Part shown: positions 8,909 to 17,047 of the stretch, one piece after another
Layout of the letters: the number at the start of each line of letters is the position of its first letter
Position numbering within the stretch: the first letter of the stretch is position 1
Source: Arcicella sp.
Lineage (GTDB): Bacteria; Bacteroidota; Bacteroidia; Cytophagales; Spirosomataceae
NCBI GenBank assembly: GCA_025354645.1
Contig: JANXML010000224.1
Span: 1-46,640 of the forward strand
Direction of reading: 5' to 3'
Length of the DNA stretch: 46,640 bases
Position numbers and translations under genes: made by a program
Notes under the pieces: model-generated
The model's database searches: none
Told to the model about the DNA's origin: nothing
Seen by the model: the letters and a program-made list of their open reading frames with translations, nothing else

Positions 8909-8957
8909 ACTCATGGCATGAGATTGGGCATCCCCCTAAGTCATGCCATGAGTTTTT
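8909..8957 (+). terminator. Hairpin with T-run between the sorting-like gene and tamB
   Basis: ACTCATGGCATGA (8909-8921) pairs perfectly with TCATGCCATGAGT (8941-8953) across a 19-nt loop and runs into TTTTT, 11 nt after the upstream stop. It shares the core CATGGCATGA...TCATGCCATGA with the hairpin at 18835-18871, so it is a dispersed repeat as well as a probable terminator. The apparent ATG at 8918 lies inside the left arm, which argues against it as the tamB start. Confidence 0.6.
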
Positions 8958-8968
8958 ACAAACCAACT

Positions 8969-11900
8969 ATGAAGATTTTTTTAAAAATAACTGGTATTAT
9001 TTTATTGTCCATACTCCTATTATTTGTAGGAGTTTTTTTCTATTTGCAAACTTCTGGTGGTCAAAAATTTTTGACAAATCGGGTGGTGGCATATTTGAAA
9101 ACTAAAATTGATAAGCCTTTCAGTATCAGTAAGATAAATTATAAAATTCCTGATTGGATTGAGTTAAATGGGGTTTATTTTAGTGATAATAAAGGTGATA
9201 CTTTGTTGGCAGGTCAACGATTATATGTAAATATGGATATGTTGGCTTTAATGCAAAATGAAGTATCAATTAATGAGATAAATCTCGAAAATATGAAGGT
9301 AAATATCAAGCGAACTTTGCCCGATACTACTTTTAATTTTGCCTATATTTTGGATGCTTTTATTCCTAAAACTGACCCAAAAATTGTTGCTGATACTACA
9401 AAAGGCGTTCCGCTCAAATACAATATTGAGAATTTGAAGTTTAAAGATGTTTCGTTAAAATATTTGGACGATGTTACGGGCGTGAATGCAAAAGTGCATT
9501 TGGACAATACTGAGACTTCTTTCACCGCTTTTGACCCTGCAACTTCAAAATATCATTTGGATAAATTATTGCTTAATGGTGGGAACATGAATTTGCGTTT
9601 GTATTCAGCAATTCCCACAAAACCGACCGTTGAAACTTCATCGCCTGATACCTTGGATTTAGCTTTTACGGAATTGGATGTAAAGGATATTAATTGGAAA
9701 ATTATTGAGGAAAAATCGGGCTTGGTAAATACTGTGAAATTAGGAAGACTTAATGCAAAAGGTGACCAGTTATATCTGTCGGGTGAAAATGTGCATTTGA
9801 AATCGGTTAATTTATTTAATACGGAGGCGAGTGTGGTGATTTTGAAGAAGAAGGCTAAGAAAAATAACGCTGGCGGGGACTTGGCGTCCCCGTTAAACCC
9901 CGCCAGCGTTGCTAATTCGACAACATCAACAAACAATTGGAAAGTATTAGTCGATAAAATTATATTCGATGGAAATACGATTCAATATCAAGACTTAAAT
10001 TCACCCAAGCAAAAGCGTGGAATGAATTATAGTGACTTGAAAATCAGCAACTTAAAGCTAAATTCTGAACGTTTTTATTATTCTCCTAATCAAACTTCTG
10101 GGTGGATTTATAGTGGTTCGTTTAAAGATAAATCTGGTTTTGAAATTCAGAATTTACAAACGGATTTTGCTTATACCGACAGACAAACATATCTCAAAAA
10201 ATTCTTACTGAAAACGCCTCAATCTATTCTTCGAGATGAGTTAGTTTTGACATACGCTTCAATGAATCAATTGACGAATGATATTGGAAAAGTTCGAATA
10301 AAAACTGCCCTTAAAAATAGTCAATTAGCCTTCAAAGATATTCTTTTATTAGTCCCAAATTTGGCTGAAACACCTCCGTTTAAAGGCAACGAAAATGAGC
10401 TTTTACGGTTCAATGGAGCGATTTCTGGGAATGTGAATAATCTAAGAATTGCCCCGACTTCAATCAAAGGTTTTGAACAAGCGAAATTAGATTTTCAAGG
10501 ACAAATTACGGGTCTTCCTGATGTTAATAAAACATCGTTAAATGTTGATGTAAAAGAACTATTTATTACGAGAAAAGACCTTTTAAAAATTGCTCCGAAG
10601 GGTTCAATTCCCAACCAAATTGAATTACCCAATCGAGTGGCAATTACTGGAAAAATTCAAGGAAAAATTGCTAATTTATTCTTAGATACCAAACTAAAAT
10701 CTGACTTAGGGAATGCTTCTTTTAAAGGAAAGTTGGTTAATATTTCTGCTAATAAAAATCAACAATATGAGGGATTAATTGCTTTCCAAGGCTTTGAGAT
10801 GGGTAAATTTTTGAAACAGACCGAACAAATTGGACGAATATCTCTTTCAGCCAAAGTGAAGGGAATTGGTATTGACCCAAAGACGATGCGAGGTTCCGTT
10901 GATGGCACAATTCAACAGGCAGAATTGAAGGGATATGATTATAAAAATGTGGTTTTGCAAGCGGATTTAGCCTATCAGATTGCCCACGTGAAAGGCAACA
11001 TTAAAGACCCAAATATTACGCTTTTAATTGATATAAAATTGGATATTTCACAAGCCTATCCAAGTGTGAAAGGAAACGTAAATATTGGTCAATTAAATTT
11101 GAAACCATTAGGATTTTATGCAGAAAATATTGGCATACGGGGAGATATTGACATTGATATGCCAACCACAAATCCTGACAATCCGAGTGGGACAATTTTG
11201 ATTAAACAAGGAACGCTTTTGCAAGATGGAAAACCCATCAAAATTGAGAATACTTCATTAACTGCCGCCAATAGTCCAGAAGGCAAAAAAATTACGATAA
11301 ATGCTCCATTTTTGAAGGCAAATTTGAACGGTAACTTCAATTATTTACAACTTTCTGACATCTTTATTTCAACGATAAATAAGTATTTTGTTCTGCCCGA
11401 TATTGCCTACAAACCCGTCACGTCTCCATATAATTTAACGATGGATATTAGGTTGGTAAAACACCCACTGATTCAAGCCTTTGTGCCAGGCTTAACTCGC
11501 TTAGATACTGCTCGTTTTTTGGCAAATTTAGACAGTCAGGCGGATACTATTTTCAGAGCAAATTTATTAATGCCTTACTTGGAATATGACACTATTAAAG
11601 TGAAAAATGTAAGGATGAAAATGGCTGGAAATGCCACAAAACTAACTTATTCAGGTGGTCTTGATGGTATAATTTTAACGGGTTTTCAAGTTAGAAAAAC
11701 CAGTTTATCGGGTGATGTAAGTAACAATATTGCTTCTTTCAAAGCAACCTTCAAGGACTCTGTTGATAAAGACCGTCATGCCGTTGCTGGATTGTTGCAA
11801 AACGTTGATAATCAGTACCGTATAAGATTAAGAAAGGGTGGTTTATTTTTGAATTATACGTCGTGGCAAGTGGATTCTACGGGCTATTTGCAGTATGGAA

Positions 11901-13978
11901 ATGCAGGTTTATTGGTAAGAAATTTCAACATAAATCGGGGACAAGAACGGCTCGAAATTAACAGTACGACTAACACGCCAAATGGTCCGATTAATATAAC
12001 GACTGATAGTTTGGATATTCAGAATTTTGTCACTTTATTTTCGCCCGATTCTTCATTTGCGAGTGGTAAAATTGATGGTAAAATGTTGTTGAGTAATTAC
12101 ATGGCAACCCCTTCATTCACGGGCGATATTGCGGTTAAAAATTTCCGTTTTCAAAAAATTGCTATTGGCGATATAGACGTGAATGCTTTTAATGAAACAC
12201 CGACTAAAATTACCTTGAAAACTACCCTGATTAGTGCAAATAATGACCTTTCTTTATCAGGAAATTATTACCTGAAAACTAAAAATGCGTTTGATTTAAA
12301 CCTGAATATCAACAAGTTAGGAGCAGAAACGGTGGAGGCTTTCAGTTTTGGAATGTTGCGACGAGCGAAAGGAGTATTATCAGGAAAAGCCAACATAAAA
12401 GGTTCAACTACGAGTCCACAATTGGTAGGAAATTTGAGTTTTGATAAGGTTGCTTTTGATGTTTCTCAATTGGGAAGTAGGTATTTAATTGACAAACAAA
12501 ATTTGATATTTGAGGGGCAAACAATTCGATTAAATCAATTTACGTTGAGTGATACCTTGAACCAGCCTTTGAAAGTAAATGGCACAGTTGTTTTAACGAA
12601 TATTCCGTTGGTAAAGTACGATTTAACGGTGGATGCCAAGAATTTTATGGTTATTAATTCCACCCGAAAAGACAACGATTTTTTCTATGGAAATGCTTTT
12701 ATAGATGCTGATTTGAAGTTGCAAGGAGTATCTGAAAAAGCTAAAATTGAGGGGAATGTTAAGTTAAGAGAAAATAGTAAGATTTCGATAATTGTGCCTA
12801 ATTCAGACGATGTAAGCAGTATTGAAGGCGTAGTAGTATTCGTAAATAGGAAAAATCCACCGAAAGATTCTATCAAAAAAGACACGACAAATGCCGATAT
12901 GTTTGCGAACAATTTTGTCTCGGAAATTGCCTTGGATATTGAAGCAGATGATAAATCGGAATTAACGATTGTTGTGGATGAAATTAATGGTGATAATTTG
13001 GTAGTAAAGGGTAATGCACGTTTAAATGCGGGCGTAAACGCCAACGGACAATCATTTATTTTTGGAACTTATGACTTGACGGAAGGTAATTATGGCTTGA
13101 CGTATGAGGTGTTAAAGCGACAATTTCTTATCCAAAAAGGCAGTAATATTATCTGGACGGGCGACCCAACGAATGCCGATGTAAATATCACTGCCATTTA
13201 CCGAACAAGCACTGCTCCGCTTGAATTAATGACCAATGAAACCAATAGTAACCAAGATATTTACCGTCAGAAAATGAATTTTGATGTACTCTTAACGATG
13301 CAAGGAAAGTTATCAAAACCAGAACCGTCGTTTAAAATTGAGGTATCAAAAGAACAAAATTTAACGGTTTCTCAGGACGTAATTAAGAATGTTGGAGATA
13401 GACTGACGGCATTAAACGAAGGCACTGGAAATGGGGATAAATCTACTATTGACAAACAGGTTTTTGCTTTATTGATATTGAATCGTTTTTTCTCAGAGAA
13501 ATCGTCTGACTTTTTCTCAAATAGTGGCGGTGGTGTGAATGCGGAGGCAATTGCACGACAAAGTGTAAGTAAATTATTATCAAATCAATTAGATCAATTG
13601 GCTTCTGATTTGATAAAAGGCGTGAATTTGGACGTAAATTTATCCTCTTCGCAAGATTATTTTAATGGGGCAACCGCCAAACGAACCGACCTAAGTTTGG
13701 GTTTGTCGAAAGGCTTTTTCAATGATAAGATTGAAGTAAAAGTTGGACGAAATTTTGAGCTGGAAAATACCTCAAATATCACTCGAAATCCTTCCGAAGT
13801 ATTTGATAACGTGACAGTGAATTATAAATTAACCAGCGATGGCAGATATCTATTTAAGGCTTTCCGAAAAAATCAGTTTCAATCGGTTTTGGAGGGATTT
13901 ATTGTAGAAACAGGCGTTGGTTTCACGGTGACAATGGAATACGGGAAATTCAAAGAAATATTTGCTAAGAAGAAGTAA
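8969..13978 (+). CDS. tamB: TamB (DUF490) translocation and assembly protein
   Basis: About 1669 residues. The start ATG at 8969 gives MKIFLKITGIILLSILLLFV, a classic N-terminal membrane anchor. The ORF stays open back to 8918, but those 17 codons are formed by a repeat hairpin. The body is long, repetitive beta-strand sequence (AsmA/TamB-like, for example LDISQAYPSVKGNVNIGQLN), and the C-terminus carries the conserved TamB/DUF490 domain (YDLTEGNYGLTYEVLKRQF, IWTGDPTNADVNITAIYRT), which contacts the BamA-like partner. TamB-type proteins bridge inner and outer membranes and are thought to carry phospholipid and help barrel assembly. Its partner tamL follows downstream. A palindrome at 9866-9910 encodes part of a disordered linker at about residues 300-314. 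Confidence 0.93.
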   Translation: MKIFLKITGIILLSILLLFVGVFFYLQTSGGQKFLTNRVVAYLKTKIDKPFSISKINYKIPDWIELNGVYFSDNKGDTLLAGQRLYVNMDMLALMQNEVSINEINLENMKVNIKRTLPDTTFNFAYILDAFIPKTDPKIVADTTKGVPLKYNIENLKFKDVSLKYLDDVTGVNAKVHLDNTETSFTAFDPATSKYHLDKLLLNGGNMNLRLYSAIPTKPTVETSSPDTLDLAFTELDVKDINWKIIEEKSGLVNTVKLGRLNAKGDQLYLSGENVHLKSVNLFNTEASVVILKKKAKKNNAGGDLASPLNPASVANSTTSTNNWKVLVDKIIFDGNTIQYQDLNSPKQKRGMNYSDLKISNLKLNSERFYYSPNQTSGWIYSGSFKDKSGFEIQNLQTDFAYTDRQTYLKKFLLKTPQSILRDELVLTYASMNQLTNDIGKVRIKTALKNSQLAFKDILLLVPNLAETPPFKGNENELLRFNGAISGNVNNLRIAPTSIKGFEQAKLDFQGQITGLPDVNKTSLNVDVKELFITRKDLLKIAPKGSIPNQIELPNRVAITGKIQGKIANLFLDTKLKSDLGNASFKGKLVNISANKNQQYEGLIAFQGFEMGKFLKQTEQIGRISLSAKVKGIGIDPKTMRGSVDGTIQQAELKGYDYKNVVLQADLAYQIAHVKGNIKDPNITLLIDIKLDISQAYPSVKGNVNIGQLNLKPLGFYAENIGIRGDIDIDMPTTNPDNPSGTILIKQGTLLQDGKPIKIENTSLTAANSPEGKKITINAPFLKANLNGNFNYLQLSDIFISTINKYFVLPDIAYKPVTSPYNLTMDIRLVKHPLIQAFVPGLTRLDTARFLANLDSQADTIFRANLLMPYLEYDTIKVKNVRMKMAGNATKLTYSGGLDGIILTGFQVRKTSLSGDVSNNIASFKATFKDSVDKDRHAVAGLLQNVDNQYRIRLRKGGLFLNYTSWQVDSTGYLQYGNAGLLVRNFNINRGQERLEINSTTNTPNGPINITTDSLDIQNFVTLFSPDSSFASGKIDGKMLLSNYMATPSFTGDIAVKNFRFQKIAIGDIDVNAFNETPTKITLKTTLISANNDLSLSGNYYLKTKNAFDLNLNINKLGAETVEAFSFGMLRRAKGVLSGKANIKGSTTSPQLVGNLSFDKVAFDVSQLGSRYLIDKQNLIFEGQTIRLNQFTLSDTLNQPLKVNGTVVLTNIPLVKYDLTVDAKNFMVINSTRKDNDFFYGNAFIDADLKLQGVSEKAKIEGNVKLRENSKISIIVPNSDDVSSIEGVVVFVNRKNPPKDSIKKDTTNADMFANNFVSEIALDIEADDKSELTIVVDEINGDNLVVKGNARLNAGVNANGQSFIFGTYDLTEGNYGLTYEVLKRQFLIQKGSNIIWTGDPTNADVNITAIYRTSTAPLELMTNETNSNQDIYRQKMNFDVLLTMQGKLSKPEPSFKIEVSKEQNLTVSQDVIKNVGDRLTALNEGTGNGDKSTIDKQVFALLILNRFFSEKSSDFFSNSGGGVNAEAIARQSVSKLLSNQLDQLASDLIKGVNLDVNLSSSQDYFNGATAKRTDLSLGLSKGFFNDKIEVKVGRNFELENTSNITRNPSEVFDNVTVNYKLTSDGRYLFKAFRKNQFQSVLEGFIVETGVGFTVTMEYGKFKEIFAKKK
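9866..9910 (+). repeat. GC-rich palindrome lying in frame inside tamB
   Basis: AACGCTGGCGGGG (9866-9878) and CCCCGCCAGCGTT (9898-9910) are perfect 13-bp inverted repeats around a 19-nt loop that itself contains GGCG...CCCCG. The segment is far more GC-rich than the surrounding gene and encodes NNAGGDLASPLNPAS in a low-complexity linker flanked by KKKAKK and STTSTNN. It looks like a REP-type palindrome that entered the gene without breaking the frame. Confidence 0.7.
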
Positions 13979-14001
13979 TACATTGTTAACTAAGTCTCTT
14001 T

Positions 14002-14080
14002 ACTTCCCGAAAGTTCTTTCTACTTTCGGGAAGTTTAGTCCGAATTAACTTCCCGAAAGTAAAAAGAACTTTCGGGAAGT
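14002..14080. repeat. Twin hairpins with identical 13-bp stems after tamB
   Basis: ACTTCCCGAAAGT/ACTTTCGGGAAGT occurs twice: arms 14002-14014 and 14022-14034, then 14048-14060 and 14068-14080, each with a 7-nt loop (TCTTTCT and AAAAAGA). The two 33-nt hairpin units are themselves inverted copies of each other with one mismatch, so they can pair locally or with each other. They begin 23 nt after the tamB stop. This may act as a terminator or mRNA-end stabiliser, and the stem looks like a dispersed genomic repeat. Confidence 0.75.
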
Positions 14081-14143
14081 CTGCCAGCAAATAATTTTTT
14101 ATATAAACTGAAAATTATTTACTTAACACTGTACGAAATGATT

Positions 14144-14342
14144 AGACCACGGATTTTACAGATTGGATGGATTTACACTAAGACACATAGTCGGATTTTT
14201 ATTAGTTGTAAGTTTGGTTTCAATGCTGTATTATCCTTAACAAAGTTGTATATATACTTACTCAATTCTTTATAAATTAAATCCGACCATGCGTCTCAGT
14301 GTAAATCCATCTAATCCATCTAATCCGTGTCATCCGTGGTCT
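14144..14342. repeat. MITE-like inverted-repeat element between tamB and tamL
   Basis: The left arm 14144-14198 begins AGACCACGGAT and ends GTCGGATTT; the right arm 14279-14342 is its reverse complement (AAATCCGAC...ATCCGTGGTCT) with a few substitutions and an extra 9-bp unit (TCTAATCCA repeated). The loop is about 80 nt of AT-rich sequence. No gene is inside. The right arm covers the first codons of the maximal tamL reading frame. The 13979-14354 gap otherwise holds only the twin hairpins. Confidence 0.75.
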
Positions 14343-14354
14343 ATCTATTCGTGG

Positions 14355-16664
14355 ATGGTTATTTTAGCAATATTTTTTAGTAGTTGTTCGGTTACGAAGA
14401 AGTTGCCCGCTGGGGAGAGTTTATACGTTGGGTCAAAAGTGAAAATTGTGGCGGATTCTGGCATTGCAAAAGCTGAAATTAAGAACGTGGAAGCACTTTT
14501 GACGGGTTTTGTAAAGCCTAAACCCAATTCTACGATTTTAGGATTTCCTTATAAAGTTTGGTTTTATTATCTCTTCGGTGAACCCAAAGGAGATAAAGGT
14601 TTTAAGAGTTTTTTCAGAAAAAGATTTGGTGAACCACCCGTTTTAGCGAGTAAAAGTGTGACGGCTGCCAATGCAAGACAAATCGGATTTTTGTTGAATA
14701 ATGAAGGCTATTTTCGCTCGACTGCCACGGGAGAATTATCAGATAAAAACCGCAAATCAACGGCAATTTATACCACAAATTTACACCAAAGATATTACAT
14801 TGATAGCATTAATGTTGCTCCCCAAGATACCGCCATTTTAGGAAAAGCATACAGAGGAAAAAATCAAATTTCTCTCTTGAAAACAGGCTTTCCTTATCGT
14901 TTTGAGCTTATTGCGGGTGAACGGTCAAGGATTGATAACGTTTTGAAACGAAGAGGACATTACTATTTTCAACCCGATTTCATTCTCGTTGAAGCAGATT
15001 CTTCGGTTGGGAATCATAAAGTGAATCTAACCTTAAAAATTAAGCCTTCTACTTCGCAAGTTAATCGAAAAGTTTATCGAATTAGAGATGTTCATGTGTT
15101 GTCGGATTATGGCGAAATTATGTTGGCTGACACCATAAATGACAAAGCGAAAGAGGTTGTTTTTGAAGGCATAAAGGTGAACGATAGAACGGAATCCTTT
15201 AAACCCAAAATTTTTGCACAGGCAATTGGTTTCAGAAGAGGCGTCAGATACAGTAGTAATATGCAAGATATTTCACTTTCGAGATTAATTAACCTGAACG
15301 GCAACTTTAAATTTGTAAAAAACTCCTTTAATTTGGTTCCACGGTCGGATTCTGCGTTGTTGGATGTCTATTATTATTTAACTCCTTTAAAGGCAAAATC
15401 TATTCTATTTGATATTAATGCCAGCACGAAATCTAACAATTTCACGAGTACAAACTTTGCTCTTTCTTGGATAAATAAAAATATTTTTGGTGGTGCTGAA
15501 TCGCTGAACATAAAGGGTACGGCTGGTTTAGATTTTCAAGTTGGGGGAGCAAGTGTAACGCTTGGTTCAATTAATTCAACTAAATATGCTATTGAGGCAG
15601 TCTTGACGATTCCACGGTTTGTTATTCCTTTTTTTAAAACTAATCCTATTACAAATCAGGCTTTACCCAAAACAAATATCGGAGTGGGATATGAGGTTTT
15701 AAATAGAGGAGGTCTTTATGATTTGACTTCTTTTAAAGCAACCATGGGATATGCTTGGAAGCAAAATAATGCTCTGGAACATTCATTTACGCCTATTTCA
15801 ATTAATTTAGTGAAAGCAAATGTATCGCAAGATTTCACAGAAGAAATTTTTAGGAGCGATAATCCTGCCGCATTTGATCAAATTTTGAGTGATAGATTAA
15901 TCATGAGTTCGAGTTATACAATTAACTATACTCCTTCTCCAAAACCCAATTCAAAATCTCAATTCACTTTCGCTGGCGGTGTGGAAGTTGCTGGAAATTT
16001 AGCAAGTTTATTATCTAATATTGGTCCAAGTAATAATGTTCCTCAAACTTTGTTTCGCATTCCGATTTCTCAATATGCTCGTTTAGATGCTGATGTTAGA
16101 TATAGTTACGAACTAACAAAAAGTTTAAAAATTGCTAATCGTTTTGTATTGGGTTATGGATTGCCTTATGGAAATTCGATTTCACTTCCTTTTACCAAAC
16201 AGTATTCAGCGGGTGGCAACAACAGTATTCGTTCTTTTATCGCACGAAGCGTAGGTCCAGGAGCATACCGTTCAACGGGTTCAATTAGTAACCTCTTTTT
16301 AGGAAGCCAAACAGGAGACATTAAATTGGAAATAAATAGTGAACTACGTACTAAATTTAATAAATATATCTACGGAGCATTTTTTATTGATGCAGGAAAC
16401 GTTTGGATGCAAAAAGATGCGGATGCTTATGGTTCAGAAGGCGTTTTTGGCTCAGATTTCTATAAACAAGTTGCCATCGGAACGGGCATTGGCTTGCGTT
16501 TAGATTTCAGTTATTTAGTGCTTCGTTTCGACTTGGCAACGCCCGTGCGTAAGCCTTATTTACCCGAAAATGACCGTTGGGTTTTGAAAAATTTTAACCT
16601 GAAAGATGCGAACTGGCGAAGTGAAAACTTGGTATTGAATATTGCGGTGGGATATCCGTTTTAA
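14355..16664 (+). CDS. tamL: TamL: BamA/TamA-like outer-membrane lipoprotein
   Basis: About 769 residues. The start at 14355 gives MVILAIFFSSCSVTKKLPAG, a lipoprotein signal with lipobox cysteine. The frame stays open back to ATG 14289, but those 22 codons are repeat-derived (an SNPSNPCHPW-like translation of the inverted repeat). The middle has POTRA-like segments (KSVTAANARQIGFLLNNEGY, RIDNVLKRRGHYYFQPDF). The C-terminal 350 residues are a 16-strand Omp85 barrel with the conserved motif GGNNSIRSFIARSVGPGAY and the closing LVLNIAVGYPF. Lipidated TamA homologues paired with TamB are the TamL proteins of Bacteroidota, an outer-membrane insertase partner. A gap of 376 nt full of palindromes separates it from tamB, so it may have its own promoter. 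Confidence 0.9.
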   Translation: MVILAIFFSSCSVTKKLPAGESLYVGSKVKIVADSGIAKAEIKNVEALLTGFVKPKPNSTILGFPYKVWFYYLFGEPKGDKGFKSFFRKRFGEPPVLASKSVTAANARQIGFLLNNEGYFRSTATGELSDKNRKSTAIYTTNLHQRYYIDSINVAPQDTAILGKAYRGKNQISLLKTGFPYRFELIAGERSRIDNVLKRRGHYYFQPDFILVEADSSVGNHKVNLTLKIKPSTSQVNRKVYRIRDVHVLSDYGEIMLADTINDKAKEVVFEGIKVNDRTESFKPKIFAQAIGFRRGVRYSSNMQDISLSRLINLNGNFKFVKNSFNLVPRSDSALLDVYYYLTPLKAKSILFDINASTKSNNFTSTNFALSWINKNIFGGAESLNIKGTAGLDFQVGGASVTLGSINSTKYAIEAVLTIPRFVIPFFKTNPITNQALPKTNIGVGYEVLNRGGLYDLTSFKATMGYAWKQNNALEHSFTPISINLVKANVSQDFTEEIFRSDNPAAFDQILSDRLIMSSSYTINYTPSPKPNSKSQFTFAGGVEVAGNLASLLSNIGPSNNVPQTLFRIPISQYARLDADVRYSYELTKSLKIANRFVLGYGLPYGNSISLPFTKQYSAGGNNSIRSFIARSVGPGAYRSTGSISNLFLGSQTGDIKLEINSELRTKFNKYIYGAFFIDAGNVWMQKDADAYGSEGVFGSDFYKQVAIGTGIGLRLDFSYLVLRFDLATPVRKPYLPENDRWVLKNFNLKDANWRSENLVLNIAVGYPF

Positions 16665-16707
16665 AATGCTCCATTTAAGTTAATAGGTTATTAAAATATA
16701 AATCAAT

Positions 16708-17013
16708 ATGGCAGATAAAAAAGAAACATTTGGTGATATTATAGCTGGTGAAACACCTGTATTGGTAGATTTTTTTGCAACTTGGTGTGGACCTTGCAAA
16801 ACAATGTCAACCATATTAACGGATTTCGCAAAACAAATGGGCGACCGTGTGAGGGTTATAAAAATTGATGTAGATAAAACGCCTACAACGGCAGAAACCT
16901 ATAAAATTCAAGGTGTACCAACGTTAATTCTGTTTAAAGGAGGTGAAATTATTTGGCGACAATCTGGCGTTGTGCAGAAAAATCAGTTGGTAAATTTGAT
17001 TAATGAAATGTAA
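16708..17013 (+). CDS. trxA: Thioredoxin
   Basis: A 101-residue cytoplasmic thioredoxin. The active site is WCGPC at residues 26-30 within VDFFATWCGPCKTMS; the cis-proline is Pro71 in GVPTLILFK; and the buried aspartate is Asp21. There is no signal peptide or additional domain, and length is standard (about 105). It reduces protein disulphides and recycles enzymes such as ribonucleotide reductase and peroxiredoxins. It starts 43 nt after tamL on the same strand and may be co-transcribed with it. It converges on the AsmA-like gene, whose stop is 35 nt away. Confidence 0.95.
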   Translation: MADKKETFGDIIAGETPVLVDFFATWCGPCKTMSTILTDFAKQMGDRVRVIKIDVDKTPTTAETYKIQGVPTLILFKGGEIIWRQSGVVQKNQLVNLINEM

Positions 17014-17047
17014 ATCATGTTTCTCGCACTTATCCACTGCCAATTTT

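Noticed and set aside
8918-8968. Upstream ATG for tamB giving MRLGIPLSHAMSFYKPT
   Set aside because: These codons lie in the arms and loop of a repeat hairpin and precede a standard signal-anchor that begins at ATG 8969.
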